Shown piece after piece: positions 7,749 to 16,847 of a stretch of DNA of 64,000 nucleotides (the stretch's first letter is position 1; each line of letters opens with the position of its first letter). The stretch is from Microbacterium sp. AK031. Its GTDB lineage: Bacteria; Actinomycetota; Actinomycetes; Actinomycetales; Microbacteriaceae. The DNA is taken from contig NZ_JANUCA010000004.1 in NCBI RefSeq assembly GCF_024807145.1, positions 1-64,000 on the forward strand. Reading direction: 5' to 3'. Under the pieces are notes generated by a model. It saw only the letters and a program-made list of their open reading frames with translations, was not told the origin of the DNA and searched no databases. Position numbers and translations under genes: made by a program.

Positions 7749-10700
7749 TCAGCGCGTGGTACCGATGATGCGACGGCGGATGAGAATTCCGCTGCCGAGC
7801 AGCAGCGCGAGGCCGCCGGCGATCACCCAGCCGATCAGGCCGGAGACGTCTCCACCGGTCGTCGCGAGCGCGTCGTCACCGGCACCCGGACCAGATCCGC
7901 CTGCTTCACCGGGCATTCCGTTGCCGCCGGACCCGTTACCGCCGGATCCGTTCCCGTTCCCGGGGTTGCCGTTCCCCGGGTTCCCGTTGCCGGGGTTGCC
8001 ATTGCCATTGCCGGGGTTCCCGTTGCCACCATCGCCACCACCACCGGTGCCGGGCTCGGGGTCCGGAGCCGGAAGCACCGAGAACAGCTGCACCGGCGAG
8101 AAGTCGACCGCGCCATACGGGTCGCTCGTTCGCACGTACCATCCGCGCTCCCCCACCTCGGCGAGCGGCCAGGTGGCCGAGAGGATCGAGCCCGAGGACA
8201 CACCCTCGAACGACGCGATCTCGCTCGAGGTGAGGATCTCGGCCGAGAAGGCGTCGGTTCCCAGCATCCGCTCGCCCGTCTCGATGCCGAGCTGCTCGAA
8301 CGTGAGCTCGAACTCCTGCGGAGCGTTCACCAGTGACGGATCGTCGGAGTTGTGCTTGCCGAGCACACCGCCGTTCGCGGGGTCTTCGAGCGACGGCGAG
8401 AAGGTACGGACGATCATGCGCTCACCGACAGTGTCGAAGTGCAGCAGACGCAAGAAGCCCTGACCACCCTCGGGCAGGCCCTGGTAGTCGAACAGCATCG
8501 AGTACACGTTGCGCTCGGCGACGCCGTCTCCGTCGTCGTCGAACTGATCCGTGCGGGTCAGAGCACTGTGATAGTGCCCGGAGAACACCATCTTCACGTT
8601 CGGGTTCACGGCCACGACTTCATCGAGGATCCGCTGCGGCATTTCGCCGAGCCCGCCGGTCGTGAGGATGAACTCGTGCTGCGCGATGATCGCCACACGG
8701 TCGGGGTACTGCGCGAGCACCTCGTTCATCCATGCGATATCGGCGTCGCCAGGACCCCATCCGGTGTAGACCATGATGAAGTCGATGCCGCCGGCCGAGA
8801 GCAGGTCGTAGTGGCCACGGTTGTTTTCGAAGCTGCCGCCGTACCAGGGGTTGCCCACGAAGCGGTCTTCTCCGAAGTACGTGCCATAGTTCGTGTAGTC
8901 GATCTCCTGGTGACCCACGTCGTGATTGCCGGCGAGCACGCCGTACGGCAGCCCCGCCTCGTCCAGGCGACGGTACTCGGGGTCGGCGTTGTCCACCCAC
9001 TGGTACATCTGGTCGTAGTCATCGACGATGTCGCCGGTGTGGAACAGGTACTGCAGGTTCATCGCCTGACGCTGCTCGAGCAGATACGAGTGGATGGCCT
9101 GCTGGTGGCGGTAACGATCCTCTTCCGGCACCGCGTTCTCGTTGTAGTACTGCGTGTCCGACTCCCAGCCGAACGTGAAGTCGTACTCCGCGCGCGGAGT
9201 GTCGAGCGGATGCGGCAGCGCCACGTCAGACTCGCGCGTGCTCAGGTCGTCTCCGGCGAAGCCTTCCGAGTGCTGCACGAGCACCCGCACGACCCCGTCG
9301 CGCGCGTGTGCGGTGATGTCGACCGCAGCCTCGAGCGTGAACGAGCCCTCATCGACCGTGACCTGCCGGGTCTGCTCGGCCCACGACGTTCCGTCGGCCG
9401 CCAGCGCGTACAGAATCACCGTGGCTCCGGCATCCGCGTGTCCCGTCCACGACACTCGCACGAGCGACCCGTCGGCGGCATCGCCGGTGTCGACGTCGAA
9501 CAGCTGGTACGGGAACTCCGCGCTCGATGTGACATCGCTGGCGAGGCCGTCGGCGGTGGACAGCATCCGGATGTCGTCGTCGCTCAGCGTCTCGGGCTGC
9601 TCGCGCTCGAGGCCCTGCGCATCGTTCACCGTGCCGGACTGCAGCGCGATGTCGCCGTCGGACAGATCGACCCTGCGACCTTCGAGGAACGACACATCCA
9701 GCACATCGCCGGTCGGATCCTCGACCTTCGCCTGCAGCGTCACATCCCCCGCCGTGACCTCGGCGCCCTCGACCGGCGCGATCGCACCGGCGCTGGGCTG
9801 CTCGTCATAGGTGATGAAGGTCGCCGAGTACTCCGAGGCATTGCCCAGAGCATCCGTCGCCGTGATCGTGACCACGTGGTCGCCGGCGGTGAGTTCCACA
9901 GACGACGTCACGTACGGCAGGGCGATCTCGACACCGTCGAGCGTCGCGACCGTGGTGACGTCACCGATTCCGGCATCCACGATCTCCGCGTCGATCGCGA
10001 TCTCACCCTGGTAGGCCGAGCCGTCGACGATCTCGGTCGTCACCTGCGGGCCGGTGTTGTCGACCTGCACGGTGCGGACCGCCGAAGTCGCGGCATCCGT
10101 CGCCGTCACGACCGCGGCGCCATCTTCGCGACCCGTGGTCTCCCATTCCGCTGACACTGCGGCGAATGCATCCTCGGGGATGGTGAAGCGCGCATCGAAG
10201 AAGTCATGCTTGCCTGCACTGTCGCCCATCTGCAGCACGCTGGCAGGGTCGTCGTAGCCCTGCGGGGTGAGCGTGCGGCCGTCGGGCAGAATCAGTCGCA
10301 GGCCGCGGATCGTGAAGTCGTCGTTGTTCTCGAACTCATCGATCTCGGGTGCCTTCTTCGTCCCCGCCCAGACGCTCACGACGAGTTCGTCGCCCTGGCG
10401 CACGTAGGACAGCGGCACGTCGGTCGCGATCGTCTTCCACGCGTCGTAAGTGCCCTCATCGAAGATCTGCAGGATGTCGTCACCGACACGCACGCCGTTC
10501 TTGAAGTAGTAGTCGGTGTTCGACGCCTCGAAGGCGAACACCGGCTCGTCTTCCAGCGTCGTCTCGGTTTCCAGTGGCTCGCCGTCGACGTCGAGCTCGA
10601 TCTCTGCGGGGTAGTGGTCGCCCCCGGCGATGACCGTCGTGGTGCCGCCGACGAAGGCGCCCTCTTCGAGGTTCAGGCGCACCAGGTCGGTAGACGCGCC

Positions 10701-12956
10701 TGCCACCGGAATGCGCACGGTCTCCACGGTCGTGACGTTCGTGCCGTCGGTCGCCGTGACGGCGTACTCGAACCACGACTTGCCGATCAGGTCGACCGCG
10801 TTGATCGTGTGGACGTAGGTGCCATCGCCCGCGTCGCTGAGGTTGATCGGCGCGAACTCGCCGTCGACGTCGTTCGCAAGCGACAGCGTCACCGTTCGCG
10901 GGAGCACATCGTCGGTGACGCGGAAAGTCAGAGCGAAATCGGATGCCGGGTCGATCTGCCCGACCGTCAGGTTCTCGATCACGGGTGCGACAGTGTCGGA
11001 CGCTTCGATCATGAGGCCTGCGGGAACCTGGTCGGACTGCACCGTGCCGGGCGTCGCGGGAGCGATCCCCAGCATCCGCTGCAGGGTGAGGTCGTCCTCC
11101 CGGATCGCGTAGCGGATGCCCTGGTCGGGCAGCGTGTCGTCCGTGTCGCCCATGAAGTAGTAGCCGCGGTTGACGGTGTGACCGGTGTTCGTGATGATCT
11201 CGATGCCACGCGGCGACGAGTTCGCCATTCCGCCGGCGAAGATCTCGACCAGGTCTTCGCCGAGCGTCAGCGACGTGCCGAACATTCCGTTGAAGTCCGT
11301 AGCGTTCAGGTCGTTGTTGGGGCCGTTCTTGATCCACAGCACGAGCGTCTCGCCGCCGGGGATCACGACATCGGCGGGCGTCGCAGGCCAACGTGTGCTC
11401 TGCGTGTTGCTGTACTCGTCCACCGGGTAGAGGTAGTTGATCGAGTAGTCGCCGAAGTCGATCGGCTCGCTCGTGGCGTTGTAGACCTCGATGAACTCGT
11501 AGCCGTCGGATGCCCCGACGTTCGTGGAGTCGGGCAGCACCTCGGTCACCTGCAGCGCTGCGGTGACGACGGACGGGTCCGGCTGCGGATCGAACCCGGG
11601 CTCCGGGTCGGGCTCGGGCGCCGTGAGCGCCTCTTCTGTGATCGTGCCCGGGGTCGGGGCTGCGGCTTCTTCGAGCAGGAGCATGCTCTGCGCGGCGATG
11701 TCGCCCGGGATGCGGAAGTGAGCGGTGAGATCGACGCCGACGGAGCCAGAGGGATAGTAGGACCAGTTCGCGACGTCGTCGGCGGTGTGGACGACGCGGA
11801 TGCCGCGGCCTCCGCCGTTCGCCATGCCGGGCTGTCCCTCCACTCGGACGACACGCGTCTCGGCAGGAGCGCCCCAGTGCGAACGGAACTCGTCCACGGT
11901 GCGCGCGAACGAGTCGACCGTGGTCGTGGTGTAGCTCAGCCACAGCGCGATGGTCTCGCCCGCTTCGATGACAGTGGGCTCGGCCACGGTCAGCGGAACG
12001 TCACGCGTGCGGTCGGCCGCGTCGACGTAGGTGTAGGCGAACGAGTAGCCGGCGAGGTCGATGGCCTCTGCCGTGGTGTTGTGGATCTCGAAGAACTCGA
12101 AGTCGTCGACACCGGAGTTGTCTGGGGCGATCTCGGTGACCATGATCGGCCAGTTCGAGGCAGGACCCTGCACGGGCGGCTCGGGCTCGGTGGTCGGACG
12201 CTCGAGCGCGATCGGAAGCACGGTGCCGGGGGTGCGCTCGGACTGCAGCCCGAGAACGGTGAGGCTCTCTGGTGCGGTGGGGTCGGCGGATTCAGCCGGG
12301 AGGCGGAAGTGCACGGCGACGTCTTCGCCCATCGAACCCGACGGGTAGTGCGACCAGGTGCGCAGTTCGCCGGCCTGGAGTACGCGGATGCCGCGGTCTC
12401 CACCGTTCGCCATGCCGTTCTGGCCCGTGACACGGACCACCTGGGTCGCGCCATCCACGCGGTGGTATTCCCGGAACTGGTCGACGGTGCGCGCGAAGGA
12501 GTCGACGTTGCCGGTGGTATAGCTCAGCCACAGCACCGCGGTCTCGCCCGCGGCGAGGGCGAGCGGCTCGTCCACGGTGAGCGCGACGTCGCGGGTCAGG
12601 TCGTCGGAGTCGACGTACGAGTACGCGAACGAGAACCCCTGCGCAGCGAGATCGATCGCCTCAGCTGTCGTGTTGTGGATCTCGAAGTACTCGAAGTGGT
12701 CATCGCCCGCCGTGTTCGCCAGGATCTCGGTGACGATGATCGCCGGGGTCTCGGGGGCAGGGGTCGCATTCACCGCGGCCGGGATCGGCGTTGCCGCGTG
12801 GGCCGTACCGACGGGCATGGCCGCAGCGCTGGCTGCCGCAGCAGGCGCCGCCGGAGCGCCGGCCGCCGCAGCAGGCGCCGCCGGGAGCAGCGATGCCAGC
12901 AGCACAGTGGCGCCGAGAATGGACGGAAGGGAAAGAGAAGAGCGGCGCACAGGCAC
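7749..12956 (-). CDS. Giant cell-surface metallophosphatase with three lamin-tail domains and LAxTG-type anchor
   Basis: This is a secreted protein of about 1735 residues. A signal peptide ends near AAPAAAAG. Three LTD (lamin-tail) domains follow at about 72-222, 271-419 and 467-629, each opening with VTEI/VTEV and containing an EIHNTTAEAIDL-like strand. Ig-like domains come next. A calcineurin-like phosphoesterase spans about 1280-1530 (HTGDIVDD, GNHDVGH, AQHEF, SGHYHS). The tail has Gly-Asn-Pro repeats (about 1640-1665), LATTGG, a hydrophobic helix and RRR. LAxTG is the class E sortase motif, and no sortase is in the window. I start at GTG 12956 with GGAA upstream; ATG 13043 would add an odd 29-residue leader. 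The substrate is unknown; extracellular nucleotides or phosphoesters are plausible. Confidence 0.85.
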   Translation of the reverse strand: MPVRRSSLSLPSILGATVLLASLLPAAPAAAAGAPAAPAAAASAAAMPVGTAHAATPIPAAVNATPAPETPAIIVTEILANTAGDDHFEYFEIHNTTAEAIDLAAQGFSFAYSYVDSDDLTRDVALTVDEPLALAAGETAVLWLSYTTGNVDSFARTVDQFREYHRVDGATQVVRVTGQNGMANGGDRGIRVLQAGELRTWSHYPSGSMGEDVAVHFRLPAESADPTAPESLTVLGLQSERTPGTVLPIALERPTTEPEPPVQGPASNWPIMVTEIAPDNSGVDDFEFFEIHNTTAEAIDLAGYSFAYTYVDAADRTRDVPLTVAEPTVIEAGETIALWLSYTTTTVDSFARTVDEFRSHWGAPAETRVVRVEGQPGMANGGGRGIRVVHTADDVANWSYYPSGSVGVDLTAHFRIPGDIAAQSMLLLEEAAAPTPGTITEEALTAPEPDPEPGFDPQPDPSVVTAALQVTEVLPDSTNVGASDGYEFIEVYNATSEPIDFGDYSINYLYPVDEYSNTQSTRWPATPADVVIPGGETLVLWIKNGPNNDLNATDFNGMFGTSLTLGEDLVEIFAGGMANSSPRGIEIITNTGHTVNRGYYFMGDTDDTLPDQGIRYAIREDDLTLQRMLGIAPATPGTVQSDQVPAGLMIEASDTVAPVIENLTVGQIDPASDFALTFRVTDDVLPRTVTLSLANDVDGEFAPINLSDAGDGTYVHTINAVDLIGKSWFEYAVTATDGTNVTTVETVRIPVAGASTDLVRLNLEEGAFVGGTTTVIAGGDHYPAEIELDVDGEPLETETTLEDEPVFAFEASNTDYYFKNGVRVGDDILQIFDEGTYDAWKTIATDVPLSYVRQGDELVVSVWAGTKKAPEIDEFENNDDFTIRGLRLILPDGRTLTPQGYDDPASVLQMGDSAGKHDFFDARFTIPEDAFAAVSAEWETTGREDGAAVVTATDAATSAVRTVQVDNTGPQVTTEIVDGSAYQGEIAIDAEIVDAGIGDVTTVATLDGVEIALPYVTSSVELTAGDHVVTITATDALGNASEYSATFITYDEQPSAGAIAPVEGAEVTAGDVTLQAKVEDPTGDVLDVSFLEGRRVDLSDGDIALQSGTVNDAQGLEREQPETLSDDDIRMLSTADGLASDVTSSAEFPYQLFDVDTGDAADGSLVRVSWTGHADAGATVILYALAADGTSWAEQTRQVTVDEGSFTLEAAVDITAHARDGVVRVLVQHSEGFAGDDLSTRESDVALPHPLDTPRAEYDFTFGWESDTQYYNENAVPEEDRYRHQQAIHSYLLEQRQAMNLQYLFHTGDIVDDYDQMYQWVDNADPEYRRLDEAGLPYGVLAGNHDVGHQEIDYTNYGTYFGEDRFVGNPWYGGSFENNRGHYDLLSAGGIDFIMVYTGWGPGDADIAWMNEVLAQYPDRVAIIAQHEFILTTGGLGEMPQRILDEVVAVNPNVKMVFSGHYHSALTRTDQFDDDGDGVAERNVYSMLFDYQGLPEGGQGFLRLLHFDTVGERMIVRTFSPSLEDPANGGVLGKHNSDDPSLVNAPQEFELTFEQLGIETGERMLGTDAFSAEILTSSEIASFEGVSSGSILSATWPLAEVGERGWYVRTSDPYGAVDFSPVQLFSVLPAPDPEPGTGGGGDGGNGNPGNGNGNPGNGNPGNGNPGNGNGSGGNGSGGNGMPGEAGGSGPGAGDDALATTGGDVSGLIGWVIAGGLALLLGSGILIRRRIIGTTR

Positions 12957-13118
12957 GGGGAAGTTCCAATTACATCGAGGGAGAGGACTCCTCGAAGCTA
13001 TTGATGCCGACGCAACATCCAGTGTCGCGTTACCCCGTTCCACATGACCGCAGGGTTGCCGCCCGGTTAACGGCCCACCCCAACACGCTCAACACGCTCA
13101 CTCAGAAGACCGCAGAAG

Positions 13119-13156
13119 AGTTTCGGGGCTTCCTGCGGATCTGAAGCCGCGAAACT
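13119..13156 (-). terminator. Hairpin downstream of glmM
   Basis: AGTTTCGGGGCTTC (13119-13132) pairs with GAAGCCGCGAAACT (13143-13156), 14 bases with one mismatch and a 10-base loop. It lies 52 bases past the glmM stop and before the surface protein start on the same strand, so it likely ends the rplM-rpsI-glmM transcript. The 12957-13207 interval holds no gene that I can see. Confidence 0.5.
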
Positions 13157-13207
13157 GTTCTCCGCAGACCCCGACGCCGTCGGAAACGCGTGCGAGGAAG
13201 CGACTGC

Positions 13208-14566
13208 TCAGAGAGCGAGGCGCTCCTTGACCACGTCTGCGAGGCGCTGTGCGTAGGACTGAGCGGACTCGGCATCCGCCGCCTCGACCATCACGCGAAC
13301 CAGCTGCTCCGTGCCGGACTTGCGCAGCAGCACGCGTCCGGTGTCACCGAGTTCCGTCTCGACGGCGGCGACAGCAGCCTGCACGCCCTCGTCGTCGGCG
13401 CAGCGATCCTTGTCGACGTCGCGAACATTGATGAGCACCTGCGGGAAGACGGTCATGACGGAGGCGAGCTCCGCGAGCGTCTTCTTCTGGCGCGCCATCT
13501 CGGCGACCAGGTGCAGGCCGGTCAGCACGCCGTCGCCGGTCGTCGCGAACTCGCTCATGATCACGTGACCCGACTGCTCGCCGCCGAGTGCGTAGCCGCC
13601 CGCGTTCATGTCTTCGAGCACGTAGCGGTCGCCGACGCCGGTCTGGCGCACGGTGATGCCGTTGGCCTCCATCGCCTTGTGCAGACCGAGGTTGCTCATC
13701 ACCGTGGCGACGAGCGTGTTGTCGGTGAGGTGTCCGCGATCCTTCATCGCCACCGCGAGGATGGCCATGATCTGATCGCCGTCGACGATGGTGCCGTCGG
13801 CATCCACCGCGAGACAGCGATCCGCGTCGCCGTCGTGGGCGATTCCGACGTCGGCGCCGAGACGCACGACGGCCTCGGCCAGCTTGTCGAGATGCGTCGA
13901 CCCGACGCCGTCGTTGATGTTGATGCCGTCGGGCTCAGCGCCCATGACGGTCACGTTCGCGCCGGCGTCGTTGAACGTCTCGGGCGAGACACCGGATGCC
14001 GCGCCATGTGCGCAGTCGAGAACGACGTGGATGCCGTCGAGCCGGTGCGGCAGCGAACCCAGCAGGTGCAGCGCGTAGCGGTCTTCCGCGTCGGAGAAGC
14101 GCTCGATGCGACCGACGGACGAGCCGGTGGGAAGAAGCTTCTTCTCACCCATCGCGGCCTCGATGCGCTGCTCGACCTCATCGGGGAGCTTCACACCGCC
14201 GCGGGCGAAGATCTTGATCCCGTTGTCGGGCGCGGGGTTGTGCGAGGCCGACACCATGACGCCGAAGTCGGCATCGTGGTCGGCGACGAGGAATGCCAGC
14301 GCCGGAGTGGGGATGACGCCCGCGTCGAGGACGTCAACACCGGATGCTGCGAGGCCGGCAGAGACTGCGGCCACGAGGAATTCACCGGAGATGCGCGGGT
14401 CGCGGGCGACGACTGCTGAGAGTCGCTTTCCCTCTGATTTACGCGCCTCCGCGGTGCGGCCCTGGCCCAGGACGACAGCTGTCGCCTGGGCCAGGGTGAG
14501 CGCGAGGTCGGCGGTGAGGATGCCGTTGGCAAGTCCTCGCACGCCGTCCGTGCCGAAAAGCGGCAT
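13208..14566 (-). CDS. glmM: Phosphoglucosamine mutase
   Basis: This 452-residue enzyme interconverts glucosamine-6-phosphate and glucosamine-1-phosphate for UDP-GlcNAc and hence peptidoglycan. The opening [12 protein letters not shown] is typical. The phosphoserine loop [14 protein letters not shown] has the active Ser at 108, the metal loop DGDADRCL is near residue 246, and GGEQSGH is the sugar-binding loop. Length matches the family. It follows rpsI on the same strand with only 14 bases between, the standard actinobacterial rplM-rpsI-glmM order, so it is probably co-transcribed with the ribosomal genes. Confidence 0.97.
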   Translation of the reverse strand: MPLFGTDGVRGLANGILTADLALTLAQATAVVLGQGRTAEARKSEGKRLSAVVARDPRISGEFLVAAVSAGLAASGVDVLDAGVIPTPALAFLVADHDADFGVMVSASHNPAPDNGIKIFARGGVKLPDEVEQRIEAAMGEKKLLPTGSSVGRIERFSDAEDRYALHLLGSLPHRLDGIHVVLDCAHGAASGVSPETFNDAGANVTVMGAEPDGININDGVGSTHLDKLAEAVVRLGADVGIAHDGDADRCLAVDADGTIVDGDQIMAILAVAMKDRGHLTDNTLVATVMSNLGLHKAMEANGITVRQTGVGDRYVLEDMNAGGYALGGEQSGHVIMSEFATTGDGVLTGLHLVAEMARQKKTLAELASVMTVFPQVLINVRDVDKDRCADDEGVQAAVAAVETELGDTGRVLLRKSGTEQLVRVMVEAADAESAQSYAQRLADVVKERLAL

Positions 14567-14580
14567 CCGGGCTCTCGTGC

Positions 14581-15066
14581 TTAACGCTTCGAGTACTGAG
14601 GCGCCTTGCGGGCCTTCTTGAGACCAGCCTTCTTGCGCTCGATGACGCGAGCGTCACGAGAGAGGAAGCCGGCCTTCTTGAGGGTGGCGCGGTTGTTCTC
14701 CGCGTCGATGCCGTTCAGCGAACGGGCGATGCCGAGACGCAGCGCGCCGGCCTGGCCCGAGTCGCCGCCACCGGAAATGCGCGCGATCACGTCGTACGCA
14801 CCCTGGAGGTTCAGCACCGTGAACGGGTCGTTGATCAGCTGCTGGTGCAGCTTGTTCGGGAAGTAGTCCTCAAGCGAACGGCCGTTGACCGTGATGACGC
14901 CGGATCCGGGGACCAGACGCACGCGGGCGATGGCCTGCTTGCGACGGCCGACGGCTGCGCCGGGAACGTTGAGAACGGGACGGGGAGCCGCCTCGGTCTC
15001 GACGGTCTCCGGGCTGGAGGTCGAGTAGTTCTGAGGGGTTTCGGTGGTGTCCTGAGTATCAGCCAC
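14581..15066 (-). CDS. rpsI: 30S ribosomal protein S9
   Basis: This 161-residue protein has the S9 core [24 protein letters not shown] and the basic C-terminal tail RKAPQYSKR that reaches the ribosomal P site. The N-terminal ~30 residues are an acidic Thr/Glu/Pro-rich extension seen in actinobacterial S9. It lies 29 bases after rplM, and the two should share a transcript. Confidence 0.97.
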   Translation of the reverse strand: MADTQDTTETPQNYSTSSPETVETEAAPRPVLNVPGAAVGRRKQAIARVRLVPGSGVITVNGRSLEDYFPNKLHQQLINDPFTVLNLQGAYDVIARISGGGDSGQAGALRLGIARSLNGIDAENNRATLKKAGFLSRDARVIERKKAGLKKARKAPQYSKR

Positions 15067-15095
15067 GAGAATGTCCTTAGTAGTCTTAGCGGCGC

Positions 15096-15542
15096 TTACT
15101 GGGCGACCTGGTCGAGGGTGTACGTCGTGGGCTGCTGAGCGGCGTGCGGGTGCTCTGCACCGACGTACACCTTGAGCTTCGTCAGCTGCTGACGACCGAG
15201 GCTGTTCTTGGGGAGCATGCCGCGGACGGCCTTCTCGACAGCACGGATGGGGTTCTTCTCGAGGAGTTCCTCGTAGGACATCTTCGACAGACCACCCGGG
15301 TAGCCCGAGTGGCGGTAGGCCATCTTCTTCTGGAGCTTCTGGCCGGTGAGCACAACCTTCTCGGCGTTGACGATGATGACGAAGTCACCCGAGTCGAGGT
15401 GGTTGGCGAAGGTGGCCTTGTGCTTGCCGCGCAGGAGCGCTGCGGCGTGCGAGGCGAGGCGACCGAGAACGACGTCATTCGCGTCGATGACGACCCAGTC
15501 ACGCTGGATCTGCCCGGCCTTCGGGGTGTAAGTGCGCGTCAC
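15096..15542 (-). CDS. rplM: 50S ribosomal protein L13
   Basis: This 148-residue L13 opens [29 protein letters not shown] and contains the conserved [11 protein letters not shown] and [18 protein letters not shown] segments. It is the first gene of the rplM-rpsI-glmM cluster. The 187-base region upstream (15543-15729) must hold the promoter; no clear regulatory RNA was recognised there. Confidence 0.97.
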   Translation of the reverse strand: MTRTYTPKAGQIQRDWVVIDANDVVLGRLASHAAALLRGKHKATFANHLDSGDFVIIVNAEKVVLTGQKLQKKMAYRHSGYPGGLSKMSYEELLEKNPIRAVEKAVRGMLPKNSLGRQQLTKLKVYVGAEHPHAAQQPTTYTLDQVAQ

Positions 15543-15691
15543 GATAGTGCTGCTTTCTTGTTCGAACGGAGGAGTTCGTGAATCCCACTCCGGGGTGGTT
15601 CTTCGCTATTGCGCGGAACACGCCAGTGGAGGGCTCACGTTCGCGGCACTCTGCAGTCGAGTACCAAAGGGATAGCCTACGGCATCCCGGG

Positions 15692-15718
15692 CGCCCGGCC
15701 AAATGGTCGAGCCGGGCG
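15692..15718 (-). terminator. GC-rich hairpin after the small membrane protein gene
   Basis: CGCCCGGC (15692-15699) pairs with GCCGGGCG (15711-15718) across an 11-base loop, 12 bases beyond the stop of the two-helix protein gene. It separates that gene from the rplM promoter region. Confidence 0.45.
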
Positions 15719-15729
15719 ATGCACGCGAC

Positions 15730-15948
15730 TCATCTCGATCCACGGCGCTGAGGGGCAGTCAATTCTGCCTTGTCGCGTCGCTGGATGATGATCGCGCATG
15801 TCAAGGCGATGCCGAAGCTGATCAGTGCGAGCACCCATGCGATCGCCGCGAAGTGAATCGGCAGGAAGATCGCCCCCAGGAGGAACGCCACGCCGACGAG
15901 CGGAAGAGCGAGGATCAATCGCTGTGTGAGGGTCTGGGTCATCGTCAT
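15730..15948 (-). CDS. Small two-helix membrane protein next to the two-component system
   Basis: This 72-residue protein has two hydrophobic helices (about 10-30 and 33-55) joined by a short turn, then a basic tail (IIIQRRDKAELTAPQRRGSR). I take ATG 15948 because AGAGAG lies right before it and the tandem ATGACGATG; upstream extension is arginine-rich and unlike a membrane protein. I do not recognise a family. About 105 bases upstream is a TAGCCC-TG-GGGCTA dyad whose extended sequence is shared with the promoter region of the 35-codon peptide gene, which suggests common control by the adjacent response regulator. It could be an immunity or sensor-accessory protein, but this is inference only. 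Confidence 0.65.
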   Translation of the reverse strand: MTMTQTLTQRLILALPLVGVAFLLGAIFLPIHFAAIAWVLALISFGIALTCAIIIQRRDKAELTAPQRRGSR

Positions 15949-16052
15949 CTCTCTGCTCGGCCCGCGAGGCGGTCTGGGACATCGCCGACGGCGATCACCC
16001 GCATCCATCGTGACCACCGCCTCGGCGATCGATCAAGACAGCCGGCTGCTTC

Positions 16053-16077
16053 GTAGCCCCAGGGCTACAGATCGGCG
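16053..16077 (-). promoter_or_regulatory. Candidate response-regulator site upstream of the two-helix protein
   Basis: Read toward the small membrane protein gene, the sequence is CCGATCTGTAGCCCTGGGG followed by CTAC. It holds a perfect 6-bp dyad TAGCCC-TG-GGGCTA. The two-base centre is too short for an RNA hairpin, which favours a protein site. The same 19 bases, with one change, occur at 16763-16782 in the same orientation relative to the peptide gene. Confidence 0.5.
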
Positions 16078-16085
16078 GTACCGGA

Positions 16086-16736
16086 TCAGAGACTGATGAT
16101 CCCGAGTTCGGTCGCTCGGAGCACGATCTGGAGTCGGTTCTCGACGTTCCATTCGTTGTTGATGCGGCGGATGTCGGCCTTCACGGTGCCCTCGGCATAG
16201 TGGAGTTCCTGGGCGATCTCGGCATTGGAGAGGCCTTTCGCGATCATCTCGATGATCTGCCTCTCGCGGTCGCTCAACGCGGGTGCATCGGTGATCTGGC
16301 TGCTGCCTGTCTCGATCGCGGCCCGCACGAACCTCTCCTGGACTTCGGGTGAGACGACCCGATCGCCGGCGTGGGCGGCCACGATGGCATCGATGATCTG
16401 CTCCGGGGTCGAGTTCTTCACGAGGTACCCGCATGCGCCGGCGCGCAGCACCTCGAGTGCACGCCACTCCGTCGTGAAGGTGGTCAGGGCGATCACACGG
16501 CAGTGCGGGTTCCATTCCAAGACGCGTCTCGTCGCCTCGACGCCGCCGACCTCGCGCATCTTGATGTCCATCAGCACGACATCGGGATGCATCGCCTCAC
16601 AGATCTCGACGACCTCGGAGCCGTCGGTCGCCTCGCCGACCAGCGTGACTCGGTCGTCATCAGCGAGGAACGCGCGCAGGGCATGCCGGACCAGCGCCTC
16701 GTCGTCGACGACGAGAACTCGGACGGCTTCACTCAC
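16086..16736 (-). CDS. NarL/LuxR-family response regulator
   Basis: This 216-residue transcription regulator has a receiver domain with acidic pocket Asp11/Asp12, phosphoacceptor Asp57 (VVLMDIKM), switch Thr85 and Lys107 (GYLVKNS). A LuxR-type helix-turn-helix follows (LSDRERQIIEMIAKGLSNAEIAQELHYAEGTVKADIRRI). The start GTG 16736 gives MSEAVRVLVVDDE, the normal receiver N-terminus; the frame is open upstream but that leader is not receiver-like. It diverges from the peptide and histidine kinase genes, and its cognate kinase is almost certainly the product of the gene at 17020. Confidence 0.9.
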   Translation of the reverse strand: MSEAVRVLVVDDEALVRHALRAFLADDDRVTLVGEATDGSEVVEICEAMHPDVVLMDIKMREVGGVEATRRVLEWNPHCRVIALTTFTTEWRALEVLRAGACGYLVKNSTPEQIIDAIVAAHAGDRVVSPEVQERFVRAAIETGSSQITDAPALSDRERQIIEMIAKGLSNAEIAQELHYAEGTVKADIRRINNEWNVENRLQIVLRATELGIISL

Positions 16737-16761
16737 CTCATCACGGTACCGCGGGCCTTCT

Positions 16762-16785
16762 CCCCGATCTCTAGCCCTGGGGTCA
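16762..16785 (+). promoter_or_regulatory. Candidate response-regulator site upstream of the peptide gene
   Basis: CCGATCTCTAGCCCTGGGG followed by TCA lies between the divergent response regulator and peptide genes. It matches 18 of 19 bases of the element upstream of the two-helix protein. The dyad TAGCCC-TG-GGGTCA is slightly degenerate. Its centre is about 37 bases before TATTCT (16815-16820), a plausible -10 hexamer, so the placement suits an activator site near -48. Confidence 0.5.
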
Positions 16786-16847
16786 TGATTCGGTGGCCCG
16801 GAGAGTAGTGCTCGTATTCTGGATTGAACCGATTGAAGGAGACCAGC

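Noticed and set aside
10206..13004. Very long open frame (932 codons) on the plus strand opposite the surface phosphatase gene
   Set aside because: Its translation is arginine/aspartate/valine-rich without domains, and it mirrors the codon structure of the minus-strand gene. Long antisense frames are expected at this GC content.
16053..16069. Intrinsic terminator after the response regulator
   Set aside because: The dyad GTAGCCC-CA-GGGCTAC leaves only two bases for a loop, and the same extended sequence recurs in the divergent promoter region, which fits a protein site better.
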